From assembly GCA_964521025.1 (NCBI GenBank), contig CAZFPK010000037.1:1-34636 (forward strand): DNA of 34,636 bases, read 5' to 3'. The position numbers were made by a program, and so were the translations under genes. Numbering within the stretch: the first letter of the stretch is position 1; every line of letters begins with the position of its first letter. This DNA comes from DRTC01 sp964521025 (lineage in GTDB: Bacteria > Cloacimonadota > Cloacimonadia > Cloacimonadales > TCS61). Below the pieces are notes generated by a model. That model saw only the letters and a program-made list of their open reading frames with translations, ran no database searches and was not told the origin of the DNA. Shown here in pieces: positions 1 through 8,151 of the stretch.

Positions 1-47
1 TGGGACTTCCGTTCATCGATGGGACTTCCGTTCATCGATGGGACTTC
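1..47. repeat. 19-bp direct repeat, about 2.5 copies
   Basis: A 19-bp unit beginning TGGGACTTCC and ending TTCATCGA occurs twice in direct tandem, followed by a partial third copy (TGGGACTTC). The array is cut by the window edge, so its full length is unknown. The word GGGACTTCCGT recurs at 11878-11888. The last copy can pair as GGACTTC (41-47) with GAAGTCC (73-79). Confidence 0.8.
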
Positions 48-117
48 TAAATCCGAACTCCCTGCAAGCGAGGAAGTCCGGGTTATAACAAGTCGAAGCA
101 TATACTCTCTCTTCCAA

Positions 118-166
118 CCTTCCGCATCCGCAAAATAAGTAAAAATTGAAAGAAGTTTTCGGAAGG
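118..166. repeat. TTCCG-family palindrome, copy 1
   Basis: CCTTCCG (118-124) pairs perfectly with CGGAAGG (160-166). The 3' half of the loop carries ATTGAAAGAAG. The same arrangement, with TTCCGAA/TTCGGAA arms and GATTGAAAGAAGG in the loop, occurs at 22139-22184 and 23385-23429, so this is a diverged member of a dispersed family. Confidence 0.7.
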
Positions 167-343
167 ATTGAACATTTGCTTTAGCCGTACCTCCTCCGGT
201 ACAATTCGTACCACAGGCATAGCTGGAATTTCAAAACAAATAAAATTAAAATATTTTATGAAAAGATAATAATTTATAAATATCACTGTTCCATCCTTTG
301 TTTATTTGAGATATTTAAAGAATAGAAAAAATCTTTTTCAATT

Positions 344-359
344 TGGCACAATGATTGTA
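344..359 (+). promoter_or_regulatory. Sigma-54 (-24/-12) promoter candidate
   Basis: TGGCAC at 344-349 is followed after five bases by TTGTA at 355-359. The -24 GG and the -12 G are 11 bases apart, the spacing required by RpoN. The -12 box reads TTGT instead of TTGC, one deviation from consensus. It lies 30 bp upstream of the start codon at 389. Two sigma-54 activators are encoded elsewhere in the window. Confidence 0.6.
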
Positions 360-388
360 TTATCAATCCCCGAATTATGGAGTTTCAG

Positions 389-2380
389 ATGAAAATATTT
401 TTTATTTGTTCGTTTATGTTATGCATTTTGTTTCTGGAAGCCGGCTGGTTAACGGAAGATTATACGGAATTAAACGGAAAAATCCGGAGTAATGATGTCC
501 GGAATGTTTTCTTTTATGACACAAAGAATGACCCGGATGATAGTTGGAGATGGGACGATCAAAGAAGCTGGTATTATGAACCTTCTTTTCCGGACGACGA
601 TTTTCTGGGAAGTACTCCCGATCCGAATCGCTGGATTATTAATGATCCGGATGAATATTTAAACCAGAACAACCTTATTCATTATTATAAACCTCCGACC
701 GAAGATGTTTTCCATTCGGCAGAATATATTTCGAACTGGGAAATTTCCGGTGATTTTGAGGTTGCAATCGATTTTGAGTTATTGATCTGGAATCAAAGCC
801 AATTTCAACATGAATCATCCATCAGATTGGAGTTTTGGGTAGATGAGAATAATGCCGGCAAACTATGGCGATATCGTCATAGTGATAATAATTATTGGGG
901 TCAGGTTTGGATAAATGGTGATTTTTATCATGGTAGAGAATCCTCAGGATCCGGAAATGAAACGATTGGAAAATTGCTGCTAAACCGGACCGGAGACCGC
1001 TTGGAAATGTGGCGCTGGTCTCCTGATGATCAACTGTATCAAAGAGTGTTTTATAAAACCGGTTTTTCGACAGCAAGCGGTAATATTTATCTGGTTTTTA
1101 CTAATTATAATACGGAAATGGAAGTCGAAGTCGATGATTTCAAAATAATTTCAGGAACTACCGATTTTGGAAATGACGGTTCTCTAACCAGAGGACTAAA
1201 AAATGAATTCCCGGAGCAAGCGATCCTGATCAAGACCGATGAGAGTCTCGAGATCATCGATGCAGATGATAACAAGCTCTGGATGAGATTTACCGGGATC
1301 GAAGACAATCTCGGTGTGATCGGCGGGAATACTTCTCCCCTCTTTGCTCTGAACGGAATAATTTATACAACCTGGAATCAAGCATTTCAAGGTTTAGTAT
1401 CGATAGACTTTACGAATGATGAAGTGCTTTATATTTCCGATTCTTATAACCAGGTTTATGAGGGTAACATCCGGCAGAGAAATTTAGATGAAAGATGGTT
1501 GTCTCACACTCCTTCTTATTCGATCACAACCGACCAGATCAACAGCATTTCCGGTGCTAATGAAGGAAGCGATTCCTATCTCGCTTTTGGACATGACCAG
1601 GGTGCCTGCATTGTAAAGAACTATAATTACACTTTTTCCAGTGCGGAAACAAATCCCATCCATACTCTCGGTTTCGATGATGATTTTCGTTTTTATTATG
1701 CTGACGATATGGTTTTACATCAATGTGTATCTTCATATAAATACGGAAATTTCTCTCACTCGGTCGGGATGGTTTGTCCGGAAACACAAGCACTTGCTTT
1801 CTCAACGGAATATACATTCGCTGCTGGGACAAGTGAAACAACCAAATTCAGCCAGGATCCTTTCTTGATCCTGGATAGTTACACAGCCGGTTCCGGTTTG
1901 GCGCCGACATCTTCCAACAATTGCATGGGTTTAGCATGTTTCGGTGATACACTATTTGTCGGAACTGCCGGAATAACCGATGGTTTTATTTCCGCAGTAA
2001 ATATTACAAATGACACCTTCCTTTTCAGTATAGACGAATCAGACGGATTGATCTCGAATGACTGCGCAGCTATGTCCGGTGGAGAGACTCCTCTGTTCAA
2101 CAGGAATATCATCTGGGGAACGGAAAACGGAGTTACCAGGTTATATGGGATCAGCGGTGGAGTTTGTAATGTTCAACTCCTGATGGATGGAAATGATGCG
2201 GAATTAAATTGGACAGAGATCATCCAGGCATCGATCTACAATATCTATCGGGATGTCATTCCCGCAGTAGAGCCGGACCCTCAAACATATATCGGAAGTA
2301 CTTCCAACACCTTTTATATCGATTATAATGCGGGTATATCTTCCGACATTTATTTTTATACGGTAACCTGGGAAGATTAG
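389..2380 (+). CDS. Exported protein with LamG-like N-terminus and FN3-like C-terminus
   Basis: A 663-residue exported protein of unknown function. I chose the ATG at 389 over the in-frame ATG at 377 because GGAG at 379-382 is then correctly spaced, and translation begins directly with a Sec signal peptide (hydrophobic stretch FFICSFMLCILFLEAG). Roughly residues 60-255 are rich in W, Y and D and look like a concanavalin A/LamG-type beta sandwich. The middle (about 265-590) has strands and loops suggesting a beta-propeller. The last 65 residues resemble a fibronectin type III module (ELNWTEIIQASIYNIYRD). No T9SS sorting domain is present. It is followed 18 bp later by a second exported protein and preceded by a sigma-54-like promoter. 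The domain calls come from sequence texture and no family is assigned. Confidence 0.75.
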   Translation: MKIFFICSFMLCILFLEAGWLTEDYTELNGKIRSNDVRNVFFYDTKNDPDDSWRWDDQRSWYYEPSFPDDDFLGSTPDPNRWIINDPDEYLNQNNLIHYYKPPTEDVFHSAEYISNWEISGDFEVAIDFELLIWNQSQFQHESSIRLEFWVDENNAGKLWRYRHSDNNYWGQVWINGDFYHGRESSGSGNETIGKLLLNRTGDRLEMWRWSPDDQLYQRVFYKTGFSTASGNIYLVFTNYNTEMEVEVDDFKIISGTTDFGNDGSLTRGLKNEFPEQAILIKTDESLEIIDADDNKLWMRFTGIEDNLGVIGGNTSPLFALNGIIYTTWNQAFQGLVSIDFTNDEVLYISDSYNQVYEGNIRQRNLDERWLSHTPSYSITTDQINSISGANEGSDSYLAFGHDQGACIVKNYNYTFSSAETNPIHTLGFDDDFRFYYADDMVLHQCVSSYKYGNFSHSVGMVCPETQALAFSTEYTFAAGTSETTKFSQDPFLILDSYTAGSGLAPTSSNNCMGLACFGDTLFVGTAGITDGFISAVNITNDTFLFSIDESDGLISNDCAAMSGGETPLFNRNIIWGTENGVTRLYGISGGVCNVQLLMDGNDAELNWTEIIQASIYNIYRDVIPAVEPDPQTYIGSTSNTFYIDYNAGISSDIYFYTVTWED

Positions 2381-2398
2381 ATTTTTAGGTGAGTAATT

Positions 2399-2776
2399 AT
2401 GATAAAATTTGAATTTATTTTAATGCAGAAAACTTTTTTATATCTTTGTTCCCTTAATTCTTCTGCCGGTTGTTTCTCTCCTTGGGCGATGAATAATGGC
2501 GGTGGAGGGGCTTTATCTTATCCACCGCTTTTGCCTGAAAATCTAATGATAACCAAAAATGAAACCCAATTGATCCTTAATTGGGATGAGGTCACGCTCG
2601 ATACCGGAGGTTACTCGATCAGCGGAGTAACTTATGATATCTATGCAACAGAAGATCCGTATGCCGGATGGATTCCGGACGAATCCGGTGTAACCGAAAC
2701 AACCTGGACAAAACTTATATCGGAAACAAAGGAATTCTACAGGATTGTCGCTGTTTATATTCCTCAGGTGGAGTAA
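2399..2776 (+). CDS. Small FN3-like exported protein, signal peptide apparently frame-shifted
   Basis: A 125-residue product with AGGTGAG (2387-2393) a few bases before the ATG. Residues about 45-125 form one fibronectin-III-like module (LILNWDEVTLDTGG, YDIYATEDPYAGW, KEFYRIVAVY), very similar in pattern to the C-termini of the 14847-17672 protein and the 31636 protein. The N-terminus as read is a poor signal peptide. The +1 frame of the same DNA encodes a textbook hydrophobic core, FYIFVPLILLPVVSLLG. Removing one base in the A/T run near 2429-2439 and adding one in GGG at 2484-2486 would restore one continuous exported protein. It lies just downstream of the 389 gene and ahead of a terminator, so the two probably form an operon. 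Confidence 0.65.
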   Translation: MIKFEFILMQKTFLYLCSLNSSAGCFSPWAMNNGGGGALSYPPLLPENLMITKNETQLILNWDEVTLDTGGYSISGVTYDIYATEDPYAGWIPDESGVTETTWTKLISETKEFYRIVAVYIPQVE

Positions 2777-2851
2777 TTGTTCACGATTCATACTCCGTTA
2801 AATCAGAGTCAATGAATACGGAAGAATGATCCTCCACCTAATTATAAAACA

Positions 2852-2917
2852 CCTCAGTCCCGGTGGTAATTACTTGACCCCCTTGTTAATAGCCACCGGG
2901 ATAAATGAGGTTTTTTT
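2852..2917 (+). terminator. Rho-independent-type terminator
   Basis: CCTCA and CCCGGTGG on the left pair with CCACCGGG and TGAGG on the right, separated by a loop of roughly 25 bases and a small internal bulge. The stem runs directly into seven T residues (2911-2917). It closes the 389-2776 transcription unit before the kinase gene. Confidence 0.8.
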
Positions 2918-3016
2918 ATTTTCAAATGTGTAAAACTTACCAAATCTTTTAAAACTCACTTGACTCTTTTTTATATAAATCCTTTTTGGAAGTGTATTAA
3001 AGAAAAAGGTAATTAT

Positions 3017-3694
3017 ATGAAGAAGGTCTTTCTGTTTTATATTTTTATTACAACCATTCCCCTATTTTGTTCAAATCCTGTGATAGACAGTCTGGAAACT
3101 GCTTTATCCAAAGCAATGGGCATACAAAGAATTGAAATACTCAACGATTTAGGTATGAACTATCTGAATATCTCTTCGGAAAAAAGTCTGGAATATGCTC
3201 GTAAAGCACTTACCGAAGCGGAAAAATATAATAATCAAAAAGAACAGTCAAAATCTTTTTATATTTTGGGTTCTAATTATGATAACCTTCAAGAACCTGA
3301 AAAAGCCCTGCAATACCTGGATAAAGCATTGAAAATCGGTCGGGAGATCGATGATAAATCTGTTATTGCAACTGCTTATAACGGTTTTGGCGGATTCTAT
3401 TATGCCAGATCAGATTATGATAAAGCTATACCGTATTACCAGAAATCGCTGCAGACCGCCAAGGAAGGCGGACTTACCGAGGGACTCACTCTTCCTCTGC
3501 TCAATATGGCGCAGATTTATTTCTATCGGGGACAGTTCGATAAGTCGCTTGATCATTATCAACAAGCTCTGGAAAATAGCGAGAAATCGTCTTTCAACGC
3601 CGGAATTGCTCATTCTTATAGAGGTATTGCCAAGATTTATCAGAAATGGGAAAAATACGATAAAGCAAACGAATTATCAATTATAAAAAGTTGA
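3017..3694 (+). CDS. TPR sensor histidine kinase, N-terminal fragment
   Basis: This 225-residue piece starts at ATG 3017 with AAAGGT 6 bp upstream, preferred over an upstream in-frame start because it opens with a signal peptide (FLFYIFITTIPLFC). It then carries tandem TPR units with a 40-residue period (EPEKALQYLDKALKIG, DYDKAIPYYQKSLQTA, QFDKSLDHYQQALENS). It ends abruptly at TGA 3692-3694 in the middle of a TPR. The downstream frame continues the same TPR pattern, so the two ORFs are one gene. Between consecutive TPR tyrosines (3656 and 3700) there are 44 nt where a 40-residue unit needs 120, a shortfall of 76 nt that also breaks the frame. Family knowledge: such proteins place TPRs in the periplasm and a kinase in the cytoplasm. 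Confidence 0.75.
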   Translation: MKKVFLFYIFITTIPLFCSNPVIDSLETALSKAMGIQRIEILNDLGMNYLNISSEKSLEYARKALTEAEKYNNQKEQSKSFYILGSNYDNLQEPEKALQYLDKALKIGREIDDKSVIATAYNGFGGFYYARSDYDKAIPYYQKSLQTAKEGGLTEGLTLPLLNMAQIYFYRGQFDKSLDHYQQALENSEKSSFNAGIAHSYRGIAKIYQKWEKYDKANELSIIKS

Positions 3695-5178
3695 ATGATT
3701 ACGAAAAAGCAATCGAATTTCAGGAAAGATCATTAGAAATCAAAGAAGAATTGAAAAACTGGATAGGAATAGCTGCTTCTCTGAATGGTTTAGGAATTTC
3801 CTACAAAAAAATAGGAGATTATGATAAAGCTCTTCAGTATTATCAAAGAGCGATAGAAATCCAGAATGAAACAGGTGATAAATTGAACATGGCTTCCAGT
3901 TTGGGAAATATTGGTATTCTCTATTCCGAATTAAAGGATTACGAGCAAGCACTCGAATATCTGTTTAGAAGTAATGAGATCGCTTTAAAGATCGATTATA
4001 AACAGCAGATCATCAGTAATTACGACCATATCGCTGTCATCTATGAAAAGAAGCAGGAATATCGAATAGCACTGGATTATTTCGAGAAATTCATTACTTT
4101 GAAAGATTCTGTTTTTAATGAACAAAAACACAAGCAGTTCGCTGAAATGAGAACTAAATACGAAACCGAAAAAAAAGAACAGGAAAATGTCATTCTCAAA
4201 CAGAAAAATGAATTCAATGAATTAGCAATTTCACGGCAGAAAAGTTTAAGGAATTTTTTGATCATCATTTCTTTGATCATCCTCATTTCCATGATCCTCG
4301 TTTATAATCAGTTTCGTCTGAAAAAAAGAGCATTCCTGGAACTGGAAAAAGCAGATAAAATCATTCGCCAGCAGAGAGATGAGCTGGAGATGATGAACAA
4401 AACCCGCGATCGCTTTTTCTCTATCATTTCGCACGATTTGAAAAATTCTTTTACTTCTCTGCAGATGGGAACGAAACTTTTAGCAGATATTGAAGGATTG
4501 GATAAAGATGAGATCAAAATGGTCTCAAAAGAATTAGCAGATTCCGTTGAGAATCTTTATAAATTATTGGAAAATCTTCTGGAATGGTCGAGAATTCAAA
4601 TCGGAAGAATCCATCATGAACCGCAGGAATTTGTTATTTCGGAAATAATTAGAGATGTTCTAAAAGTGATGGCAGGAAAAGCATCTCAAAAAAATATTAC
4701 TTTGATTTCCGAAATAAAAGAAAATACTAAAGTCTTCGCTGATAAAAATATGGTCTATTCGGTTCTGCAAAACCTTATTTCCAATGCGATCAAATTTACC
4801 GACATAAATGGTGAGATTAAAATCCGGCAAAAAGAAATTGATGATAAATTAGAGATCTCGATTTCCGATAACGGAGTCGGAATGTCCAAAACTCAATTTT
4901 CAAAAATCTTTAAGATCGATGAAATAATCTCCACTCCCGGCACTAATGATGAAAAGGGAACAGGTTTGGGTTTGATCTTGTGTAAAGAATTTATCGAGAA
5001 AAATGGTGGTGAAATTCAGGTGGAAAGTGAAGAAGGGAAAGGAACGGAGTTTGTTTTAGGTTACCTGTTTCATCATTGTTTAGTTATAAATTACTCAATA
5101 ACAAAATTCAATGATTTGACAATTTTTTTCTGTCATCTTTTTATGTTCACAGAAGAATTCATTCATTATCGGAGGTAG
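3691..5178 (+). CDS. TPR sensor histidine kinase, C-terminal fragment
   Basis: Continuation of the kinase. The nominal start, TTG 3691, has no ribosome binding site and is only where the frame opens; the coding sense extends a few codons upstream. Residue order (counted from 3691): three to four TPRs (1-140), coiled coil (145-185), one membrane helix (about 187-206), HisKA with phospho-acceptor H248 in FFSIISHDLKNS, then HATPase_c with N365 in QNLISNAIKF, DNGVG (393-397) and GTGLGL (423-428). After GTEFV the reading is odd: the kinase-typical ending FRLPVSS lies one frame away. Adding one T in GTTTTAGG (5053-5060) restores it, with a natural stop at 5112-5114. The restored gene (one T plus the missing 76 nt) would encode 724 residues. 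The likely partner is the adjacent regulator at 5182. Confidence 0.75.
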   Translation: MNDYEKAIEFQERSLEIKEELKNWIGIAASLNGLGISYKKIGDYDKALQYYQRAIEIQNETGDKLNMASSLGNIGILYSELKDYEQALEYLFRSNEIALKIDYKQQIISNYDHIAVIYEKKQEYRIALDYFEKFITLKDSVFNEQKHKQFAEMRTKYETEKKEQENVILKQKNEFNELAISRQKSLRNFLIIISLIILISMILVYNQFRLKKRAFLELEKADKIIRQQRDELEMMNKTRDRFFSIISHDLKNSFTSLQMGTKLLADIEGLDKDEIKMVSKELADSVENLYKLLENLLEWSRIQIGRIHHEPQEFVISEIIRDVLKVMAGKASQKNITLISEIKENTKVFADKNMVYSVLQNLISNAIKFTDINGEIKIRQKEIDDKLEISISDNGVGMSKTQFSKIFKIDEIISTPGTNDEKGTGLGLILCKEFIEKNGGEIQVESEEGKGTEFVLGYLFHHCLVINYSITKFNDLTIFFCHLFMFTEEFIHYRR

Positions 5179-5181
5179 AAT

Positions 5182-6507
5182 TTGCATAAAATCCTGATCA
5201 TCGACGACGATAAACTCGTCAACCTGACACTCTCCAAACTGCTGAAAAAATCAGGATACGAAACGAAAAGCACTTACAATGGGAAATCCGGAATTTATGA
5301 AACGCAACACTTCCAACCTGATTTGATATTGCTCGATTTCAAACTACCCGATCTGAACGGATTTCAAATCCTGGAGAAGATCAAAAATATCAATAGTGCG
5401 ATTATCGTCATCATGATAACTTCCTTCGGAGATATTAAAAGAGCAGTGAAAGCAATTAAACTCGGAGCTTTTGATTTCTTTACCAAACCATTCGAAAATC
5501 AAGAAATACTGGAAGTTATCAGAAAAGCACTCTCATCTTCAAAAAAAGAGAATGAAACTTTTATCGATATCAAGGAAATGATGGGAAACAGCGAGCCTTT
5601 ACGCAATGTGCTGAAGAATATAGAGCGTGTTTTCGATAAAGATATAACTGTTTTTCTGGAAGGCGAGACCGGAACCGGCAAAGAACTTTTTGCGCGTATG
5701 ATCCATCAGAAAAGCAAGCGAAAAGATAAACCTTTTATCACCGTCGATTGTGGAGCAATTCCTGAAACGCTTTTTGAGAGCGAACTTTTCGGACATCGGA
5801 AAGGAGCCTTTACCGGAGCCTTAAACGATAAAAAAGGAAAATTCGAACTGGCAAACGAAGGAACGCTTTTCCTCGATGAGATAAACAGCCTGCCCATGAG
5901 TATGCAGCCGAAATTTCTGCGTGTCCTGCAGGAAGGAGAGATCCAGCAACTCGGTGATGAAAAATCAAAAAAAGTGGATGTTAGGATAATCGCTGCTTCC
6001 AACAGCAATATTTATGAAGATGTGAAAAATGCCAGATTCAGAGAAGACCTATTTTATCGTATTCACGAATTTAAGATAGACCTGCCGACTCTCCAGCAAA
6101 GAAAAAGCGATATTCAGGTCATTGCCGAATATTTTTTAAAAGAAATCTCCTGCAATTATCAAAAAAAAATTTCCGGTTTTTCTACTGCTGCCATAAATTT
6201 GCTGACCGAATACCGGTTTCCCGGAAATATCAGAGAATTAAAGAACATCATAAAAAGCGCGATTTTACTTACTGATTCGGATAAAATCGAGCCTGAACAT
6301 CTGCTTCTAAAAAATATTAAAACAGAAAAACTTGAAAATGAGGAAGAACCTGATGATTTATCTCTTGAAAAATTCACTGATAAAGCAGAAATCAAAATTA
6401 TTAAAAAAGCCCTTGAAAAGGCAAAATACAACAAATCCGATGCTGCCGAACTACTCGGTATCAGCAGGAGTCAATTCTATAAAAAACTGGAGAAGTTTGG
6501 ATTGTAA
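5182..6507 (+). CDS. NtrC-family sigma-54-dependent response regulator
   Basis: An intact 441-residue regulator. It uses a TTG start with a perfect GGAGGT (5171-5176) six bases upstream and no alternative ATG in frame. The REC domain (1-115) has acidic pocket D8-D10, phospho-acceptor D52 (LLDFKLPD), T80 and K102. The AAA+ sigma-54 interaction domain has Walker A GETGTGKE (161-168), the sigma-54 contact loop GAFTGA (208-213), Walker B TLFLDE (228-233) and the arginine-finger region FREDLFYR. A Fis-type helix-turn-helix ends the protein (KSDAAELLGISRSQFYKKLE). Role: once phosphorylated it should oligomerise and open RpoN promoters. Its cognate kinase is probably the broken gene just upstream. 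The nearest candidate target is the sigma-54 promoter at 6881, 370 bp downstream of its stop codon. Confidence 0.95.
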   Translation: MHKILIIDDDKLVNLTLSKLLKKSGYETKSTYNGKSGIYETQHFQPDLILLDFKLPDLNGFQILEKIKNINSAIIVIMITSFGDIKRAVKAIKLGAFDFFTKPFENQEILEVIRKALSSSKKENETFIDIKEMMGNSEPLRNVLKNIERVFDKDITVFLEGETGTGKELFARMIHQKSKRKDKPFITVDCGAIPETLFESELFGHRKGAFTGALNDKKGKFELANEGTLFLDEINSLPMSMQPKFLRVLQEGEIQQLGDEKSKKVDVRIIAASNSNIYEDVKNARFREDLFYRIHEFKIDLPTLQQRKSDIQVIAEYFLKEISCNYQKKISGFSTAAINLLTEYRFPGNIRELKNIIKSAILLTDSDKIEPEHLLLKNIKTEKLENEEEPDDLSLEKFTDKAEIKIIKKALEKAKYNKSDAAELLGISRSQFYKKLEKFGL

Positions 6508-6657
6508 CTCAAACCTCCTGGTTTGAGAAGTAACATAAATCTCCCGGTTTGAGAAGTAACTTAAACCTCCCGGTTTGAGAAGTAACTTAAACCTCCCGGT
6601 TTGAGAAGTAACTTAAACCTCCCGGTTTGAGAAGTAACATAAACCTCCCGGTTTGGG
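6504..6657 (+). repeat. Palindromic tandem array A, six 26-bp units
   Basis: Six copies with an exact 26-bp period; GGTTTGAG begins at 6520, 6546, 6572, 6598, 6624 and 6650 (the last reads GGTTTGGG). The first unit is a perfect hairpin: CTCAAACC, loop TCCT, GGTTTGAG. Later units have shorter stems around TCCC. Units are joined by AGAAGTAAC. The first GTAAC overlaps the stop codon of the 5182 gene. A lone relative lies at 20931-20953. Confidence 0.92.
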
Positions 6658-6740
6658 AGTCTCAATGCAGGAGCAATGAGTTACTTCTCTCAATGCAGGA
6701 GCAATGAGTTACTTCTCTCAATGCAGGAGCAATGAGTTAC
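6658..6740 (-). repeat. Palindromic tandem array B, three 28-bp units
   Basis: Three copies with an exact 28-bp period. Each is CTCAATGC, loop AGGA, GCAATGAG, followed by TTAC (first copy 6661-6684, then 6689-6712 and 6717-6740). The stem has one A-A mismatch. The loop AGGA and the flank GAGTTACTTCTC are reverse complements of the TCCT loop and GAGAAGTAAC linker of array A. Arrays A and B are therefore the same type of element in opposite orientation with different stem words. Confidence 0.9.
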
Positions 6741-6880
6741 ACATTTTCTCAAATTCCAGACATATTGTCTTATAAATAAAACACAAATTCAATCTTATTA
6801 ACATCTGAATATTTTACAATAAATCCATAAGTTCCATTAAATCATAAATATACAAAATCTTAAATTTCCTTTTTCCTCTG

Positions 6881-6896
6881 TGGCACGAAAATAGCA
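6881..6896 (+). promoter_or_regulatory. Sigma-54 (-24/-12) promoter
   Basis: TGGCACG (6881-6887) is followed after AAAA by TAGCA (6892-6896). GG (6882-6883) and GC (6894-6895) have the exact RpoN spacing, and only one position departs from the consensus TGGCACGNNNNTTGCW. It lies about 85 bp upstream of the ATG at 6982 and probably drives the 6982-11843 run of same-strand secreted-protein genes. Confidence 0.8.
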
Positions 6897-6981
6897 ATTG
6901 TATCTGCCGTGTTTTCGTGAACATTCTTTTTATGAAAAAAATAAAAAAAGAGGATAGTAATATCCAAAAAAAGGAGGAACG

Positions 6982-8091
6982 ATGAAAAACCTGTTGATCG
7001 CAATTATTATCGGTTCGCTCTGCAGCTTTTTAATAGCTGATTGGGCAGAGGTTGAAACACCTCATGTTGGAGAAAAATGGTCGTTAAATGCATTATCATT
7101 TCCTGCAGAGAATTCCGGTTGGGCTGTTGGTTATGATTATTCTGCGACAGGAACAGAAACTACTTCTTATGTTGGAATCATTTTGAAATATGATGGCTCT
7201 ATATGGTCAAAAGAAGAAATTCCTCAACCGAGTGATTTCTGGTCGTTATTCGATATTCATTTTGTTTCAACGCAGGAAGGTTGGGCTGTTGGAGCAGATC
7301 AAGGAAATAGTCGAGGTTCGATCTTACACTACTCGAATGGAAACTGGCAGGTAATCGAACCACCGGAAGTAGGTTACGATTGGTGGCAATTATATGGAGT
7401 TCGTTTTTTGAATGAGAACGAAGGCTGGGCAGTTGGTGGAGCGAAGAAGGACTGTGCTGTTCTTCTCCATTACAAAGATGGAATTTGGACTGATGAAACA
7501 GATTATGAACTGATGAACGGACACACCTTACTCACCTCTTTCCCGACCGAAGGAGGATTGTGGTCAGCAGGTTTCAAAGAAGGTTTACTGGCTGATATTT
7601 CGATGGGATCGCATGCCAGAGGAACCTGGGAGATCTGTCAGAAGGATGGTGTTTATGAAAAAATAAAACAACCACTTTTAGAGAAAAATGTGATCTGCGA
7701 AGACTATCATTTTTTTGATGCCAAAACAGGCTGGAAAGTTGGTTGGATGCCGGCTTTTCAAAAATCACCAGATACCGGTAAAATGCTGAAATGGAACGGT
7801 AAGAAATGGAAAAAAGTGAAACTGGATGGACCCAAAGGTTGGACATTAAGAGCGATCGATTTCGCAGATGAAAAAACCGGCTGGGCTGTCGGACAGAATA
7901 CAAAAAAGGGAAACGGACTTATCTTTGAATGCAAAAAAGGTAAATGGAGTATGCTCAAGAAAAAGAAAGTTCCCGAGTTTGATGGTAAATGGGAACTGAG
8001 AGATGTTAATTTCGATGGGAACTCAACCTGGTGGGCAGTTGGTGCTAATTATTCTAATGATTACGGAATCATCCTGAAATATGTGAAGTAA
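6982..8091 (+). CDS. Exported beta-propeller-like protein with GWAVG repeats
   Basis: A 369-residue protein with an excellent AAGGAGG site 4 bp upstream and a clear signal peptide (LLIAIIIGSLCSFLIA, cleavage before DW). The mature part consists of at least six repeats of about 55 residues, each with GWAVG (or GWKVG, WWAVG) followed some 15-25 residues later by a strand ending in I-L-x-Y and a G-x-W turn (for example ILKYDGSIW, LLHYKDGIW, MLKWNGKKW). This resembles Ycf48/BNR-type beta-propeller blades. There is no T9SS sorting domain, so it may be periplasmic or released. It is the first gene behind the sigma-54 promoter at 6881. Its ligand is unknown. Confidence 0.8.
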   Translation: MKNLLIAIIIGSLCSFLIADWAEVETPHVGEKWSLNALSFPAENSGWAVGYDYSATGTETTSYVGIILKYDGSIWSKEEIPQPSDFWSLFDIHFVSTQEGWAVGADQGNSRGSILHYSNGNWQVIEPPEVGYDWWQLYGVRFLNENEGWAVGGAKKDCAVLLHYKDGIWTDETDYELMNGHTLLTSFPTEGGLWSAGFKEGLLADISMGSHARGTWEICQKDGVYEKIKQPLLEKNVICEDYHFFDAKTGWKVGWMPAFQKSPDTGKMLKWNGKKWKKVKLDGPKGWTLRAIDFADEKTGWAVGQNTKKGNGLIFECKKGKWSMLKKKKVPEFDGKWELRDVNFDGNSTWWAVGANYSNDYGIILKYVK

Positions 8092-8151
8092 ATAAAAATA
8101 ATCCCCTGATCTTATAATCGGGAAAATGGGGAATACAAAAAAGAAGGAAAG

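Larger units (their letters stand above)
1..376. other. Intergenic region with repeats and a promoter
   Basis: No convincing gene is seen. The stretch contains the 19-bp direct repeat (1-47), a possible hairpin (41-79), a longer hairpin of the TTCCG family (118-166), an AT-rich stretch (about 236-340) and a sigma-54-type promoter (344-359). The minus-strand open frame covering 83-286 runs through the hairpin and has no ribosome binding site or recognisable domain, so it is not called. Confidence 0.6.
6508..6981. other. Intergenic regulatory region
   Basis: No gene is present. From left to right it holds the two facing palindrome arrays (to 6740), an AT-rich segment of about 140 bp with no clear structure, a sigma-54 promoter at 6881-6896, and the ribosome binding site AAGGAGG (6971-6977) of the next gene. 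The distance from the arrays to the promoter (about 140-375 bp) fits the usual position of upstream activator sites, but binding is unproven. Confidence 0.6.

Noticed and set aside
83..286. 67-residue minus-strand open frame at the window start
   Set aside because: It overlaps the TTCCG hairpin and AT-rich promoter DNA and has no ribosome site.
2960..3016. N-terminal extension of the TPR kinase from an upstream TTG
   Set aside because: It would place 19 residues before a complete signal peptide; ATG 3017 has its own AAAGGT.
6504..6740. Possible CRISPR array
   Set aside because: The 26- and 28-bp units abut each other without spacers and switch orientation in the middle.
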